Source of the DNA: Akebia trifoliata
Lineage: Eukaryota; Streptophyta; Magnoliopsida; Ranunculales; Lardizabalaceae
DNA length: 64,000 nt
Reading direction: 5' to 3'
Assembly (NCBI GenBank): GCA_017979445.1
Contig: CM030706.1
Location: 18,586,967 to 18,650,966 of the forward strand
Position 1 is the stretch's first letter. Each line of letters starts with the position of its first letter. The notes under the pieces are model-generated. The model was not told the DNA's origin. It made no database searches and saw only the letters and a program-made list of their open reading frames with translations. A program made the position numbers and the translations under genes. Positions 44,099-54,577 of the stretch are shown here, piece by piece.

Positions 44099-45630
44099 TG
44101 AAAGCGCCCTCGATCCGCAGGGTGCGCGGATCCGCTTTTGACCCTTGAGGTTTGGGAGTCTCCACCTAGTTATTACGGTCTAGGAACCAAACCGACTCTA
44201 AAATGGATAAAAAACTAATCTACTACAAAAAAACTAAATCCGGGGATTACATTACGGGGTTGGAAGGTGTTAGGCACCAACCCCGCCCGGCCAATGCCGG
44301 TCTCTACTTATCCCAAATAAGAGTACATTGCTAATGACTAAACCTAGATAAAAATATAACAGAAATGTTACCTTCGATAAGCAAAGGTTCTATTCCCTCA
44401 GATCTGGTGAAACTGCTCCTTGTACCGTACTCCTTGCTTCGTTCTATCTCCGGATCTGATTTCTGATCTCCGAGGCAAGGTATCTCCTTCTTGGATTTAG
44501 ATTCTTCGAATTTGTTATGGATTCTAGGGTGTTTTTGAAAGGTTTTTAGGTGTTTTTTAAGCTAAAATCAAAGCATAAGTGTTAGGTAAGGAGTTGGGGT
44601 TTCAAAATTAGGATTTTAGGGAGGTTGTGGAGGCTTCTTCACCTACTTTTTCTAGGATTTTTTCTTTGATACGAAAATAGGGTGTGGAGGCTCCTATTTA
44701 TAAAGTTTTTTAGGAGAATTAGGGTTTGATTAGGGTTTCTTTTTGGGTTTCAATTAGGGTTTAGACTTTGGTCTCATGAGATGGACTTAGTCTTTAGGGT
44801 TTTAATTTAGGGTTTTGACTTTAGTCTTATGAGATTGACTTGATTAGTTTAGATTAGGGTTTTGATTTAGGGTTTTGACTTTAGTCTTATGAGATTGACT
44901 TTAATACTTTGACTTTAGTCTTTCTTGGTTGACTTTTAATATTTTGACTTTAGTCTTACTTGATTGATATTAAGGTTGACTTTAGTCTTACTTGATTGAC
45001 TTTAATGTTTCACTTTACATTATTTAATGATTTGTTTATTAATTTCAAAATTTTTAATTATTAAAGTTGTAAAATTACCATTTTGCCCTCGGAGAGGATT
45101 TTTTACGTTTTAAGTCGTTTTTCAATGTTTCAGGATGTTTTGGAATCAGTTTTTCGTAAGGAATTCAATGGGAATGTTGGTTTTTGTTATTTATGAAATT
45201 TTTTGTGTGAAATGGTCGTGAATTTTATGAGTATTTTCGTAATTTTGTCGAATTTTGTGAAAATTGGCGAAGTGGTTTATTTGGTTTCGATTTGTTGTTT
45301 TATGTGTTTTGAATAGGTTTTCCTAAGTGTAACGTAGGTTCTAGGGTTATTTTGATGTTAGGGGTATTTTGATAATTTAGTCATTTTTAGTGGTTTTTAT
45401 CGTGAAGCTTTTTTTTGGTTTGCAAGATGATGATTTCTATGTTTCTGGGGTAATATTTTCCTAGCGTAGCGTGGTTTCTAAGTTTTGTCAGTTCGAGATA
45501 CCTCATCCGGATTTCTGAAACATATCTAGTAACAAAATAAAGCATTGGAGTAGACATCCATCATTAGGAATCGTTGCGATCGGGTTGACGAGTTGATTAA
45601 TCAAGCGAGTACAAAAATGGGGTGTCTACA
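44099..45630 (-). repeat. Solo LTR of the D family (1532 bp) in gag of element C
   Basis: Ends TGAAAGCGCC and GGTGTCTACA as in D. Flanked by GGTCC (44094-44098) and GGGCC (45631-45635), a 5-bp TSD with one mismatch. It is ~310 bp shorter than D's LTRs. It has only two to three of the 60-bp repeats and lacks the stretch around GGAGAACCCCCCTCTATT. TATA box at 44694-44705 intact. No internal element sequence is attached, so it is the result of LTR-LTR recombination. Confidence 0.88.
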
Positions 45631-47231
45631 GGGCCATCCTGTATGAGGGCCTTCTTATCAATCAAGTTTTGTACCTGATGTTTGAGTTGCCAACATTGAT
45701 CTGTAGAGTATCCTAGAGCACCCATGTGGAATTCACAAAAAACATTGGGGTTGTACCCTCATTTTTCAACTCTAGGTTTGGTGGTCATTTCGTAAAGTAC
45801 TCTCCCCTGAGCAAGATCGGGAGTAATTCTGATAGCGTCATTGGCAATCTAGTAAACACCCAATTAACCCTGTTAGGCCGTGTTTGCTGACCTTGCCCGT
45901 ACTGTGGTGCCTGCTGTGCAACCAATGGAAGGCTTGCTCAAAATGGATTCTGAGGTCAGGGGTCCAGACTGATGGAGGTGCCGGAGCCCAAGAAGTTGAC
46001 GGAGCTTGTGGTCTCGGTGCTGGTGTTGGAATGAAGGTCAGTTTGGTTGTACGTTGTTAACCTGTGTTTCTTCTCTCTTCTTTGCTACCGGCACTGGTTT
46101 TCTCTGAGTGGGTATCCCTACTGTTGCCTCTAAGCTTGTAAAATAAAATATCAGACTAGTTCAGATCCTGTCCTCGACCCGGTCTACTACCTGTACCAGA
46201 TTTGAAAATGTGCCCATAGTATGCCCCACCAGATGAGTATAGAAGGCGTGCCCTAGTATCGAGATAAACGTAGTATTCATCTCTTGTTCAATCATTGCAG
46301 GCCTTACTTCTAAGGCTGCCTCTCGCCACCTCTGTGCATACTCTTTCACCATTTTTCTCTATTTTCTTATCATTTTAGCCATATCGTTCTGATCTAGACC
46401 AACATCCGTATTGAATCGATAATTGTGCCAGAACATTTCTGCCAGGTCCTGCCAATTTTTAATGAAAGTGAGGTCCAACTCGGAGAACCATTTGAGTGTC
46501 GCCCCTGTTAAGCTTCTTTGGAACAGCTGCACCAATAGCAGGTCGTCCTCGCCATATTGGCACATAGATCCACAATATAATTTCAGGTGTGACAGAGGAC
46601 ATCCTACCCCACTGTACTTCTCAAACTCTAGACATTTTAATTTGGTCGGCAACTGTGCATTTGGGTAAAAATAAAGGTCCTTAAACCGGGTCCCATTCAT
46701 AGTGTTGAGGCCTTTCATCCTCTTTATTTCTTCTTGTAGAGACTCGATTTACTGAGCCAAATTTTCATCTATTGCGCTTTTGGCCTCTGTGACCCTGTAC
46801 TCACATTCGTCATTAGAAATGACCACAGGGGATGGTCGATTATGTGGAATATAGAACGGGGGCCCCTGGTATTCTGGCACTACATGAGGCATAGTGGTCT
46901 ATGGTCCCTGCAGAGGTTGCTCGGGTAGATCTTGATTTGACTTTGATGCAGGGTGTTCCATTGTCTGGGCTTGTATGATGCTGGCGTTGGCTAACACGGC
47001 ACTCAACATTTTTTCTTGCCTCTCAATCATTTTTAGTAGTGCCACTATTCTAAGATCAACATTTGACGTTTCGACTGTTGTGGGTTGTGCTGGTTCGGAA
47101 GAACTCATAGTAGCGGTAGAAGATCTGAGAAAATATGGAGGTACCTCTGACTGCTTATATTTCTTTCGTTTGGCCACCTGTGGGTACAGAAGACCAAGCA
47201 TTACTATCTTGTTTACAAAATAAAGATACAT
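45631..47231 (-). pseudogene. gag: Gag polyprotein remnant, element C
   Basis: The minus strand from 47231 has KKYKQSEVPPYFLRS and RIVALLKMIERQEKMLSAVLANA (46899-47231), then MNGTRFKDLYFYPNAQLP, FEKYSGVGCPLSHLKLYCGS, LVQLFQRSLTGATLKWFSELD and LAEMFWHNYRFNTDVG (46359-46718). KEYAQRWREAA and MNTTFISILGHAFYTHLVGH follow (46161-46352), with the zinc-knuckle-like stretch near 45650-45730. A single gag core, intact over ~120 residues, but the frame breaks at 46358, 46725 and elsewhere. Closely related to A's gag. Confidence 0.85.
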
Positions 47232-47239
47232 GATATTTT

Positions 47240-48290
47240 TATTAAGTTGGGTTAAGTTATTTATTATAAGGTAAACGAGTTTTAAAACAAAAGGGTTTCT
47301 CAGCGCGGAACCGGCATCAACACAAAGTTGGCATCAGCTCGGAGCTGGATTGTGTATTTTTTAAAATAATTACATCAGCACAGAGTTGGCATCAACACGG
47401 AGTTGGCATCAGCACGGAGTCGGGGACATTTTGAAAAAGGGAATTTCATCAGCATGCAGCTGGCATCGACACGGAGGCGATAAAATATTTTTTTGAAAAA
47501 AAGAATTATCTCAGCACGGAGCTAGCATCTACACGGAGTCGGTATCAACATGAAGTTGACATCAACACGGAGTTGGCATCAACACGGAGCTGACATCGAC
47601 ATGGAGTCGGTAAAACATTTTGAAAAATGAATTACATCAGTACGAAGTTGGCATCGACACGGAGTCTGTAAAATATATATTTTTTTTTTGAAAAAAGAAT
47701 TATTTCAGCATGGAGCTGGCATCGACACGGAGTCGGCATCGACACGGAGTTGGCATCAACACGGAGTTGGCATCAGCACGGAGTTGGAATCGACACGGAT
47801 TCGATAAAATATTTTGAAAAAGGGAATTTCATCTGCACGAAGCTGGCATCCACACAGAGTCAGTAAAATACTTTTTTTGAAAAAAGAATTATCTCAGCAC
47901 GGAGCTGGCATCGACACGAAGTCGGCATTAGCACGGAGCTGGCATCGACTCGGAGTCGGCATCAACATGGAGTTGGCATCGACACGGAGTCGGCATCAAC
48001 ACGGAGTTGGCATCAGCACGGAGCTGGCATCGACACGGAGTCGGTATAACATTGAGAAAAAAAGGATTACAACAGCACGAGGCTGGCATTGACATAGAGT
48101 TGGTAAAATATTTAGAAAAAAGAATTACATCAGCGCAAAGCTGGCATCAACACGGTGTCGGTAAAATATTTTTTGAAAAAAGAATTATCTCAGCACGGAG
48201 CTAGCATCGACAGGGAGTCGGCATCAACACGGAGTTGGCATCAGCAAGGAGCTGGCATCGATACAGAGTCGGCAAAATATTTTGAAAAAG
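47240..48290. repeat. Tandem repeats of element C (GGAGCTGGCATCGACACGGAGT)
   Basis: Irregular array using the same words as element A's array (CATCGACACGGAGTCGG, CATCAGCACGGAGCTGG), with dimers of ~23 bp mixed with longer AAAATATTTTGAAAAAGAATT spacers. Open frames on the plus strand (for example SARSWHRHG) arise from repetition. Confidence 0.88.
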
Positions 48291-48703
48291 TAATTTCTGA
48301 GATAAATCGAGTTGGAATAACCTATGTTTTTCTTAGTCTCCAATTTAGTTCTCTGAAACCAAGGTTAGCCAGTTAGATCTCCAGGGAAGAGGCGGTGCAC
48401 AATGCTTTCGTAGGGGTACTCTTAAACCACCTCATTTCCTTGAATAGACGTAGCCTACTCCCCTTGTATCAACAGGGCAAGATCATTTTTAGGCACCAAC
48501 TTTGATCAATGACTGCAATTGGTGCTTTAAAATCTTTTTTTTTTATTTTTTTTGAAAAAGATTGAATTCATTAGAGTTGATTGATCGGTTGTTAACCTTG
48601 TTAGATCATAGATGGACTTGGTTCGATATAAGTCGTGGACCCGGTTTGTAGTGGATTTGGGTTTTGGACCCAGTTCAAATGGATCTGGGTCGTGGACCCC
48701 GAA
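48291..48703 (-). other. Leader of element C with 34-bp repeats, left of the insert
   Basis: 48300-48530 matches A's leader (6080-6300). 48600-48703 has imperfect units of GTAGTGGATCTGGGTCGTGGACCC, which resume at 49278 on the other side of the mitochondrial insert. Confidence 0.65.
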
Positions 48704-49269
48704 CCTTAACATAAAAACTCGGATGCCTTCTATCTCCCTAGCAACCTTACCTGGTACCCCGTGAATCTAGATCTAGCTGGGATTTCATTCTCGAAGTTTT
48801 TTGCATCACAATCTCCAGTCTCCCCCCGTTCTGGCAGCGGCGGTTAGTACTTCTTCTGTTTAAATTAGCAAGCACTGGGGTGTCGGTCCCAATCAGCAAG
48901 CACTAAGAGTTGGTGAGGATCTGAAAGAGATAGGTTTCGGTTTGTTCCATCGGGTGGTGGTTTTTGTTGTTCCCGTGAAGCGAAGATCATTTGCTTGGCG
49001 AATGAAGTGGGTCAACCTCTTTTTGGCTTCGGCCAAACACTTTTTCTCGCTGGTCGAGCTTTCTACAAAAAAAGCGATGCGAGAACGTATTCTCTTATCT
49101 AAGCTTCTTCCCTGTTCATTTACCACCCGATCCTTCGCTGGCCTTTATTAGTCGGGTACAACAATGCTCGCGCAGTAATGCAATCTCTTCCATCAGACTA
49201 CGGACCAGAGAAAGAAACTTCAAACTAGTCTTGTTTTTATTTGGCCCCTTTCTCTTCTCCGGTTACCAA
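48704..49269. other. Nuclear insert of mitochondrial DNA (NUMT)
   Basis: About 566 bp, bracketed by the direct repeat ACCCCGAA (48696-48703 and 49270-49277). It interrupts a 34-bp repeat array in the leader of element C. It has a higher GC content and no poly-A/T runs, unlike its surroundings. The middle encodes part of mitochondrial ribosomal protein S3. The rest (48704-48915, 49130-49269) could be other organellar pieces, which I could not name. Confidence 0.7.
48956..49126 (-). pseudogene. rps3: Mitochondrial rps3 fragment
   Basis: The minus strand reads [20 protein letters not shown], then [19 protein letters not shown] and [13 protein letters not shown]. This is the central part of plant mitochondrial ribosomal protein S3, recalled from family knowledge. 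After GTTKTT the match ends abruptly. 5' and 3' parts of rps3 are absent, so it cannot act. The reading frame is still open over 57 codons, which suggests a fairly recent transfer. Confidence 0.85.
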
Positions 49270-49277
49270 ACCCCGAA

Positions 49278-50152
49278 GTTGTAGTGGATCTCGTGGGCTC
49301 AATTACAATGGATCTGGGTTGTGAACCCAGTTGTAGTGGATGGGGGTCGTGGACCTAGTTGAAAAGGATATGGGTCGCAGATCCAATTAGAAGTGGTTAT
49401 GGGTTGTGGACCCATTTTTGATGTTTGGTGATGGATGGTAATGGATTTGATTGTAGACGAGGTTAATAGTATACCACGTTAGGTGGGGTCAACTTTGATT
49501 GATAGAATGTATGCGAGTTCTATTTTGATCAAACAAAGAAAAGCGACGAGGAATAGGCCCTAAGCTTAATTAAAAAATGATCCATTTAAGTATTTTTAAG
49601 CCTTAAACGTCAAAAGAAAAATAAACCCGATAACAAAGTTGTCAAGACTGATGTCGGGAACAAAATGAGTTAAAAAAAAATTTACACCTAAAATACGGAC
49701 CAGTACAAATTTTTGGCTAAAAAAAAAATATTTTTTTTAAGTTTGTTAGTCCAAAATGTGGCACATTGCCTCTGGTTTTTGGCTTGGACCAATAAAAAAA
49801 TATACATTTTTCATTTTTTTCATTTTTTTGTTTTCTTTTGCTTTTTTGATGATATGCATAACTATAAAAAAATCAGATTTTCCCCTCTTACATAGGGGAA
49901 TAAGTAAAGAAAAGGAACACACTTAAGCCTATACAACTTGCCGTCTTGGGCTTACAACTTAGGCTTTGAGGCCCAACAAAAACTTCAAACACCTACAATT
50001 TTGTTCGGGGGTCGATGTGAACTTGATAAAACGTGTCCTAACTCATCTAATCGGACACATGCATGAGTCTAACAGGTGGTTTCACGACTATCCGATCTTC
50101 AAACCTTGATACATACCGAAGTACGCACATCGTTGGTTAGTGATCGGATTAA
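49278..50152 (-). other. Leader of element C, right of the insert
   Basis: No gene. It has the rest of the 34-bp repeats (49278-49415), then sequence collinear with A 6900-7640 including one hairpin copy (49758-49772). The last part (about 49975-50150) has no counterpart in A and joins directly to a truncated LTR; the primer site is missing. Confidence 0.6.
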
Positions 50153-50788
50153 ATAGTGATTTGTTGATGTAGGTTGTCGTTTATGGGTTAGGGTTGTGAG
50201 TTAGATATGAATTTGATATGGGTTTGGGCTTAGAGATATTGGGCTTGGGTTTTAGAAATTAGTTGGGATCATTTTGGATTGGATTTGGGAGGGTGGATAC
50301 ATTTTAGGTTTTTAGATGACATGTGATTGGATTTAGGTTAGGGGATAATGCGATAAATACATTTTGGGTGACTTGCGGGTTCGTGGGCCTTAGATGGACT
50401 TAAGTTTTTTTCGGATTTGGAGATGGAGCGGTGAGGGTAGAGGAAGTGATAGATATCCCAAGTCTCATTTGAATTTTATCCATTTTTTTGAGGTTTTGAA
50501 ATTATTGGATTAATCAAAATGCCACGTGTTGGTAAATCGGGCTTTTTAAGCCCGTTGGTGAGTTTTATCGAAAATTTGGCATTTTTAGTTTTGGAATCAG
50601 AGCGGCGTATATTAGAAAAGCGTAGGGTAGGCCGAGTCCTTTTAGTGGGCCCCCTAAAAGGACTAGGTTTGATCAAAATGTCACTTTTCAATGACATGGG
50701 CCCTTAAGACTCGTTGGCCCATTTATTTTTAAAATCGGTATTTTTGGACCCTTTCGAGTAGGGGCTCGTTCAAATTGGGGTGTCTACA
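50153..50788 (-). repeat. 5' LTR of element C, truncated (last ~636 bp on the plus strand)
   Basis: Matches 23465-24137 and 9108-9793, ends GGTGTCTACA, followed by TSD GCCAC. About 1.6 kb of LTR plus the primer site were lost. Confidence 0.8.
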
Positions 50789-50793
50789 GCCAC

Positions 50794-52720
50794 TTAGTTT
50801 AGCTAGGAACAAAAAATAACTCCAAATGAATGTGGATCGGTCCACAGATAAGATAAATGGGTAACAGGTCAGATTACGAGTTTCGGAATGTGTTAGATAC
50901 CAAACCTGCCCGACCGAGATGATCAACCTCTACTACGATCCAAAACTATTTTATGTTCAATATACAAAGACTAAAATCAAACTATAGTCCAATCATCATC
51001 AATTTATATCATATTTGCTAAATGAATCTTATGGCTAAAATTTTTTCAATTATTTAAATTATTTTTTGAATTTCGCACAAAAGGAAAAATTTGTGAAAAA
51101 ATCTTAATTTCATCCCATGATCTAAAGTCAATTAACAATCCACATATACAAATATTTTCTAAATAAAAAAAACAATAGGAATTTGTGAAGATTTTTCAAA
51201 TTAGAAAAATGAGAAATGAAATTTTCAAAATGTTAACTTGTGAATTTTCTAAATTAGAAATTAGAAATTTCCTAAATTAGAAGTTTATAAGAATGAAATC
51301 TCCAAAACAGAAAGTTTCAAAAAATATACAATTTCTAAATTAAAAAATTACACATTTTCATGAACATGAAATTTCTAAATTGAAAAATTATTAAAATGTG
51401 AAATCTCTAAATTAGATGTTTATGAATATGTGTTTTTCCAAAATAAAAAATTATGAAATTTCAATATTAGAAAGTTTGAAATATGAAATAGCAACTTTTG
51501 ATCATGAACTTTCTAAAATAGAAATTTATAAATATGGATTTTCCTAAATAGAAAATTATAAAATTTCTCGAAATAGAAAATTACAAATATGAATAGAAAG
51601 TTCCAAAACACATACAATTTAAAATTTTCAAATTATCAAGTTATGATTATGAAATCTTTAAATCGATAAATTGTGCACATAGACGAAATTCTAAAATCAA
51701 CAAGAGAGAGATATATGTCAACTTCTAAATTTTTGAAAAAGTCATTTTGAATATTTATCGATTTAACAAAAATCTCATTGCACGGCATAAATCATTCAAT
51801 GCGTCACATCCCAAAGTTCATCAAATTGAATATATTTTATTTCCAAATATAAAAGTAACTAAAGTGATTTGATTCAAAATTTCAAGCGATCTTAAAAACT
51901 CGATGTAAACATAATGATCTTGAGCAAAACAAGAGAGAATAAAAATAAAATAAAAAATAGGCTTTTAAATCCTATTAGTATAAAAAATGAATGAAAAAAA
52001 TATATCGTTTTGTCAGAAACTACATGATGATTAAGGAAAGAAAAAAGAATGAATTAATGAAAAGTAAAAAGAATAAAAATAAAAAGAATAAGAAGATGTA
52101 CATAAAATAAAAATTAACTTCTATGAATGAATGGTGGTTGTTGTGCATTCCTTCAGGCTCTATTCAACAATAGCTTGAGAGAGGTAGCAAAATAGAGTAG
52201 AAAGAAATTGTTATATTACTGTTGGAGACTTTGATAGAGAAGAAACGCTCATGAAGGTGTTGCTAGTAAGTTGTTGTTGGAGGAGAATGAAAATATGGCT
52301 GGAACATTAGTATGTATGGGGTGTTGCGCAACTGAGAAGAATGGAGAAGAAGAAGGTGGAGAATGTGATGAGGCTACTGGTTGGAGTTGTTGTTGGATGT
52401 TCAAAAGAAGAGAAAAAGGATTTGGTTGGGGGCGATGGTGTTGGGTGTTGAAAAGAAGAGAAAAAAGAGATGTTTGGGGTTGTTATGGACGTTGAAAAGA
52501 AGAGAGAAAAGAGATGGCTGGGACATTGTTTTAGACGTTCAAAAGAATAACAGAGATTGTTGGGGGTTATTTTGGGCATTCAAAAGAATGATAGAGATTG
52601 TTGGGGGGCTATTTTTTTTTTCTTCTTTTACTTCTTGTCTCGACTATCTAGAAAAGAAAATCAGAGAAGGAGTGGGACATTAATGGTGGTTGGAATGGAG
52701 ACATTTTTCCTCTAAAACAT

Positions 52721-52767
<47 letters not shown>

Positions 52768-54067
52768 AAAAAACTAGAGAGAGGAAGCGTATGTGAGAGA
52801 GAGCTGGAGATAGGGAGCATCTATGATAGAGAGAAAGTCGTGTAGAGAATAAGTTGTTGATTGAGAATGTGTCCCCCTTCTACTGTGCGCCCCTCTCTTA
52901 TAATGTTTTCTTTTCATTTTTTGTCTCTTCCTTTTTTTAGTTTTTTTTCGTTTTTTATTAATTTCTAAAAATATTTAGAAATCCTGCGTGTTCCCCTTTT
53001 TTTAGTTTTCCTTTCAACATTTATTTTTCTTCCTTTTTTTTAATTTCCTCTTCATTTCTTGAGTCGTTCCAAAAATAAATGATTTTTTTTCTTCTAATTC
53101 TCTTCATGCTTCTTTTAGAAGAATAGGGGTGATGATCCCATGCTTTTCACACCTTGATAGTGCTCCATCAATGAATTTGTAATTGGTCGTTTTAATTCTA
53201 ATTTTAACTTTGAATGATTGTTTTTATTTGAATTGAAATTTTATGGTCAATTGATTTTAATTTGAATTTTAGTTGGTCGATTAGTCAATTATAATTATTG
53301 ATTGATCAAATTTTAAACTTTGTTGGTCGATTAAATTTTAATTTAAATTTTTATTGATTGATTGATTTTTAACTTTATTTTGATTAGTTGGTTGGATTTT
53401 AATCTTGATTTGATTGGTCGGTTGGATTTTAATTTAATTTGTTAGTTAGTTGGAATGTAATTTCAATTTGTTGGTCAATTGGATTTAAAATTATTTTGAT
53501 TGGTGAAAATTTTCAATTTTGGTTGTTTAATTTTCTAGTTTGGTCGTTTAATTAAGGTTAAAAATTTATTTGTTTTTCGTCTTTTCATGTGGAAATTATT
53601 TTAGATTTTTGATTTACATTCCGTTGATGATTTATTTTCGATCAGTTTTCGTAAGAATCTTTTGAAATTTTTCAGAGGTCCGAGATTCATGAGGGATATT
53701 TTTATCATTTTGTTGATTTTCATAAGTTTTCATGAATTTTGACGTGAGGTTTATTTCAATCCCAACGTGATTATTTCTTAGTCTCGAGGTCATATTTTCC
53801 TAACGTCGTGATGTCCCTAGGTAATCGAAATGTATAGCGAACCTAAGTGTACATGCTTACTAAATCAGGTGTAAGGTGTATTAATCCTAAGCATACATAA
53901 ATTTCTATGTCAAGTCGTAACAAGTCAGGGAGATGGAAGAACTAGAAACAAGAGAAATCAGGGACAGTACTTGCAAGTCTTCGAGTTCTTTGCGCTCATC
54001 TTAGGAATCTATAACAACCAAGTGACGAATTGTCAAATTAGGCATATGCAAAAATGGGGTGTTTACA
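50794..54067 (-). repeat. 5' LTR of element B, main part
   Basis: Continues the LTR started at 21786 and ends GTGTTTACA at 54067. It contains the AT-rich AAATTAGAAA field (51180-51680), GGTTGGGG-GTTGAAAAGAAGAGA units (52370-52560) and a (GA)n microsatellite (52725-52763). GGTTGGATTTTAATTT units follow (53380-53480). Bases 54068-54072 (AATCC) would be one TSD copy of B. Confidence 0.82.
52725..52763. repeat. (GA)n microsatellite
   Basis: Pure GA run in the B 5' LTR; the 3' LTR copy (about 14990) has only a short irregular purine stretch. Confidence 0.92.
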
Positions 54068-54577
54068 AATCCGTCTTTTTAAGCGATGGATTCCAACAGT
54101 CACTAATCATTGTTTTTCCTTGACTCAACGCGACTCACAGATTCATCTCTTGATTCTCTCTCTTTCACTCACAAACTATTTGTTCCATTCTTTCTCTCTC
54201 TCTCTCTCTCTCACTCTCTCACACACTCACTCTTTTTTTTTTTTTGATTGATTTTGAATGAAGAATCGAAATCACTCGACTCTCCCTCTCTCTCTTTCTC
54301 GATCAGATTTTGAACAAAAATCTTTTATTCTTCGCTTGATCTTACTCACAAATCTTGGATTTTGATTCTTTCTCCCATCCCGGTTGGATTTTGAACAAAA
54401 ATCTTTGATTCTTCACTCGATCTCTCACTCACAAATCTCAAATTTTGAAGAAAGATAACTAGTATTTCGAATCTTTTGTCAGAAGCAATCAAATTTTGAT
54501 TTGTGATTTTTAGGGTTGATTTCAATTTGGTCTAAACTCGATAAAAAGAGTAAAGTGATTTCGATTTGGTTTGAACT
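54068..54577. other. Host-like C/T-rich sequence right of the nest
   Basis: No gene supported. It includes a CT microsatellite (about 54190-54225) and an ~81-bp tandem pair beginning GATTTTGAACAAAAATCTT (54306, 54387). A C/T-rich tract of this kind is common in plant 5' UTRs, but I see no credible coding exon. The segment 54529-54577 resembles 60303-60345 across the inserted LTR. Confidence 0.5.

Larger units (their letters stand above)
21872..50788 (-). mobile_element. Element C: decayed Ogre-like retrotransposon, with inserts
   Basis: Minus strand, flanked by the 5-bp TSD GCCAC (21867-21871 and 50789-50793). Left to right it has a 3' LTR (21872-24137), polypurine tract, HD-ZIP IV gene copy, 3' UTR, integrase, RNase H, RT, then inserted element D, then protease, gag (split by a solo LTR), tandem repeats, a leader with a mitochondrial insert, and a truncated 5' LTR. 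Without the two inserted retroelements it is ~16.5 kb, long as Ogre elements are. ORF1 is missing between tandem repeats and leader. All genes carry stops or frameshifts. Confidence 0.85.
13362..54067 (-). mobile_element. Element B: Tat/Ogre-like, non-autonomous, host of the nest
   Basis: Minus-strand element whose 3' LTR is 13362-16417 (its left part is split off by T), internal region 16418-21785, and 5' LTR 21786-21871 plus 50794-54067, interrupted by element C. The two LTRs share blocks such as GAATTTGTGAAGATTTTTCAA (13383, 51180) and GAGGAGA-TGAA-ATA (14500, 52280), and both end near GGCATATGCAAAAAT. The internal region is only ~5.4 kb and keeps a gag remnant and a trace of the RT leader (19210-19290) but no RT, RNase H or integrase motifs, so it is a non-autonomous derivative. 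Confidence 0.75.
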
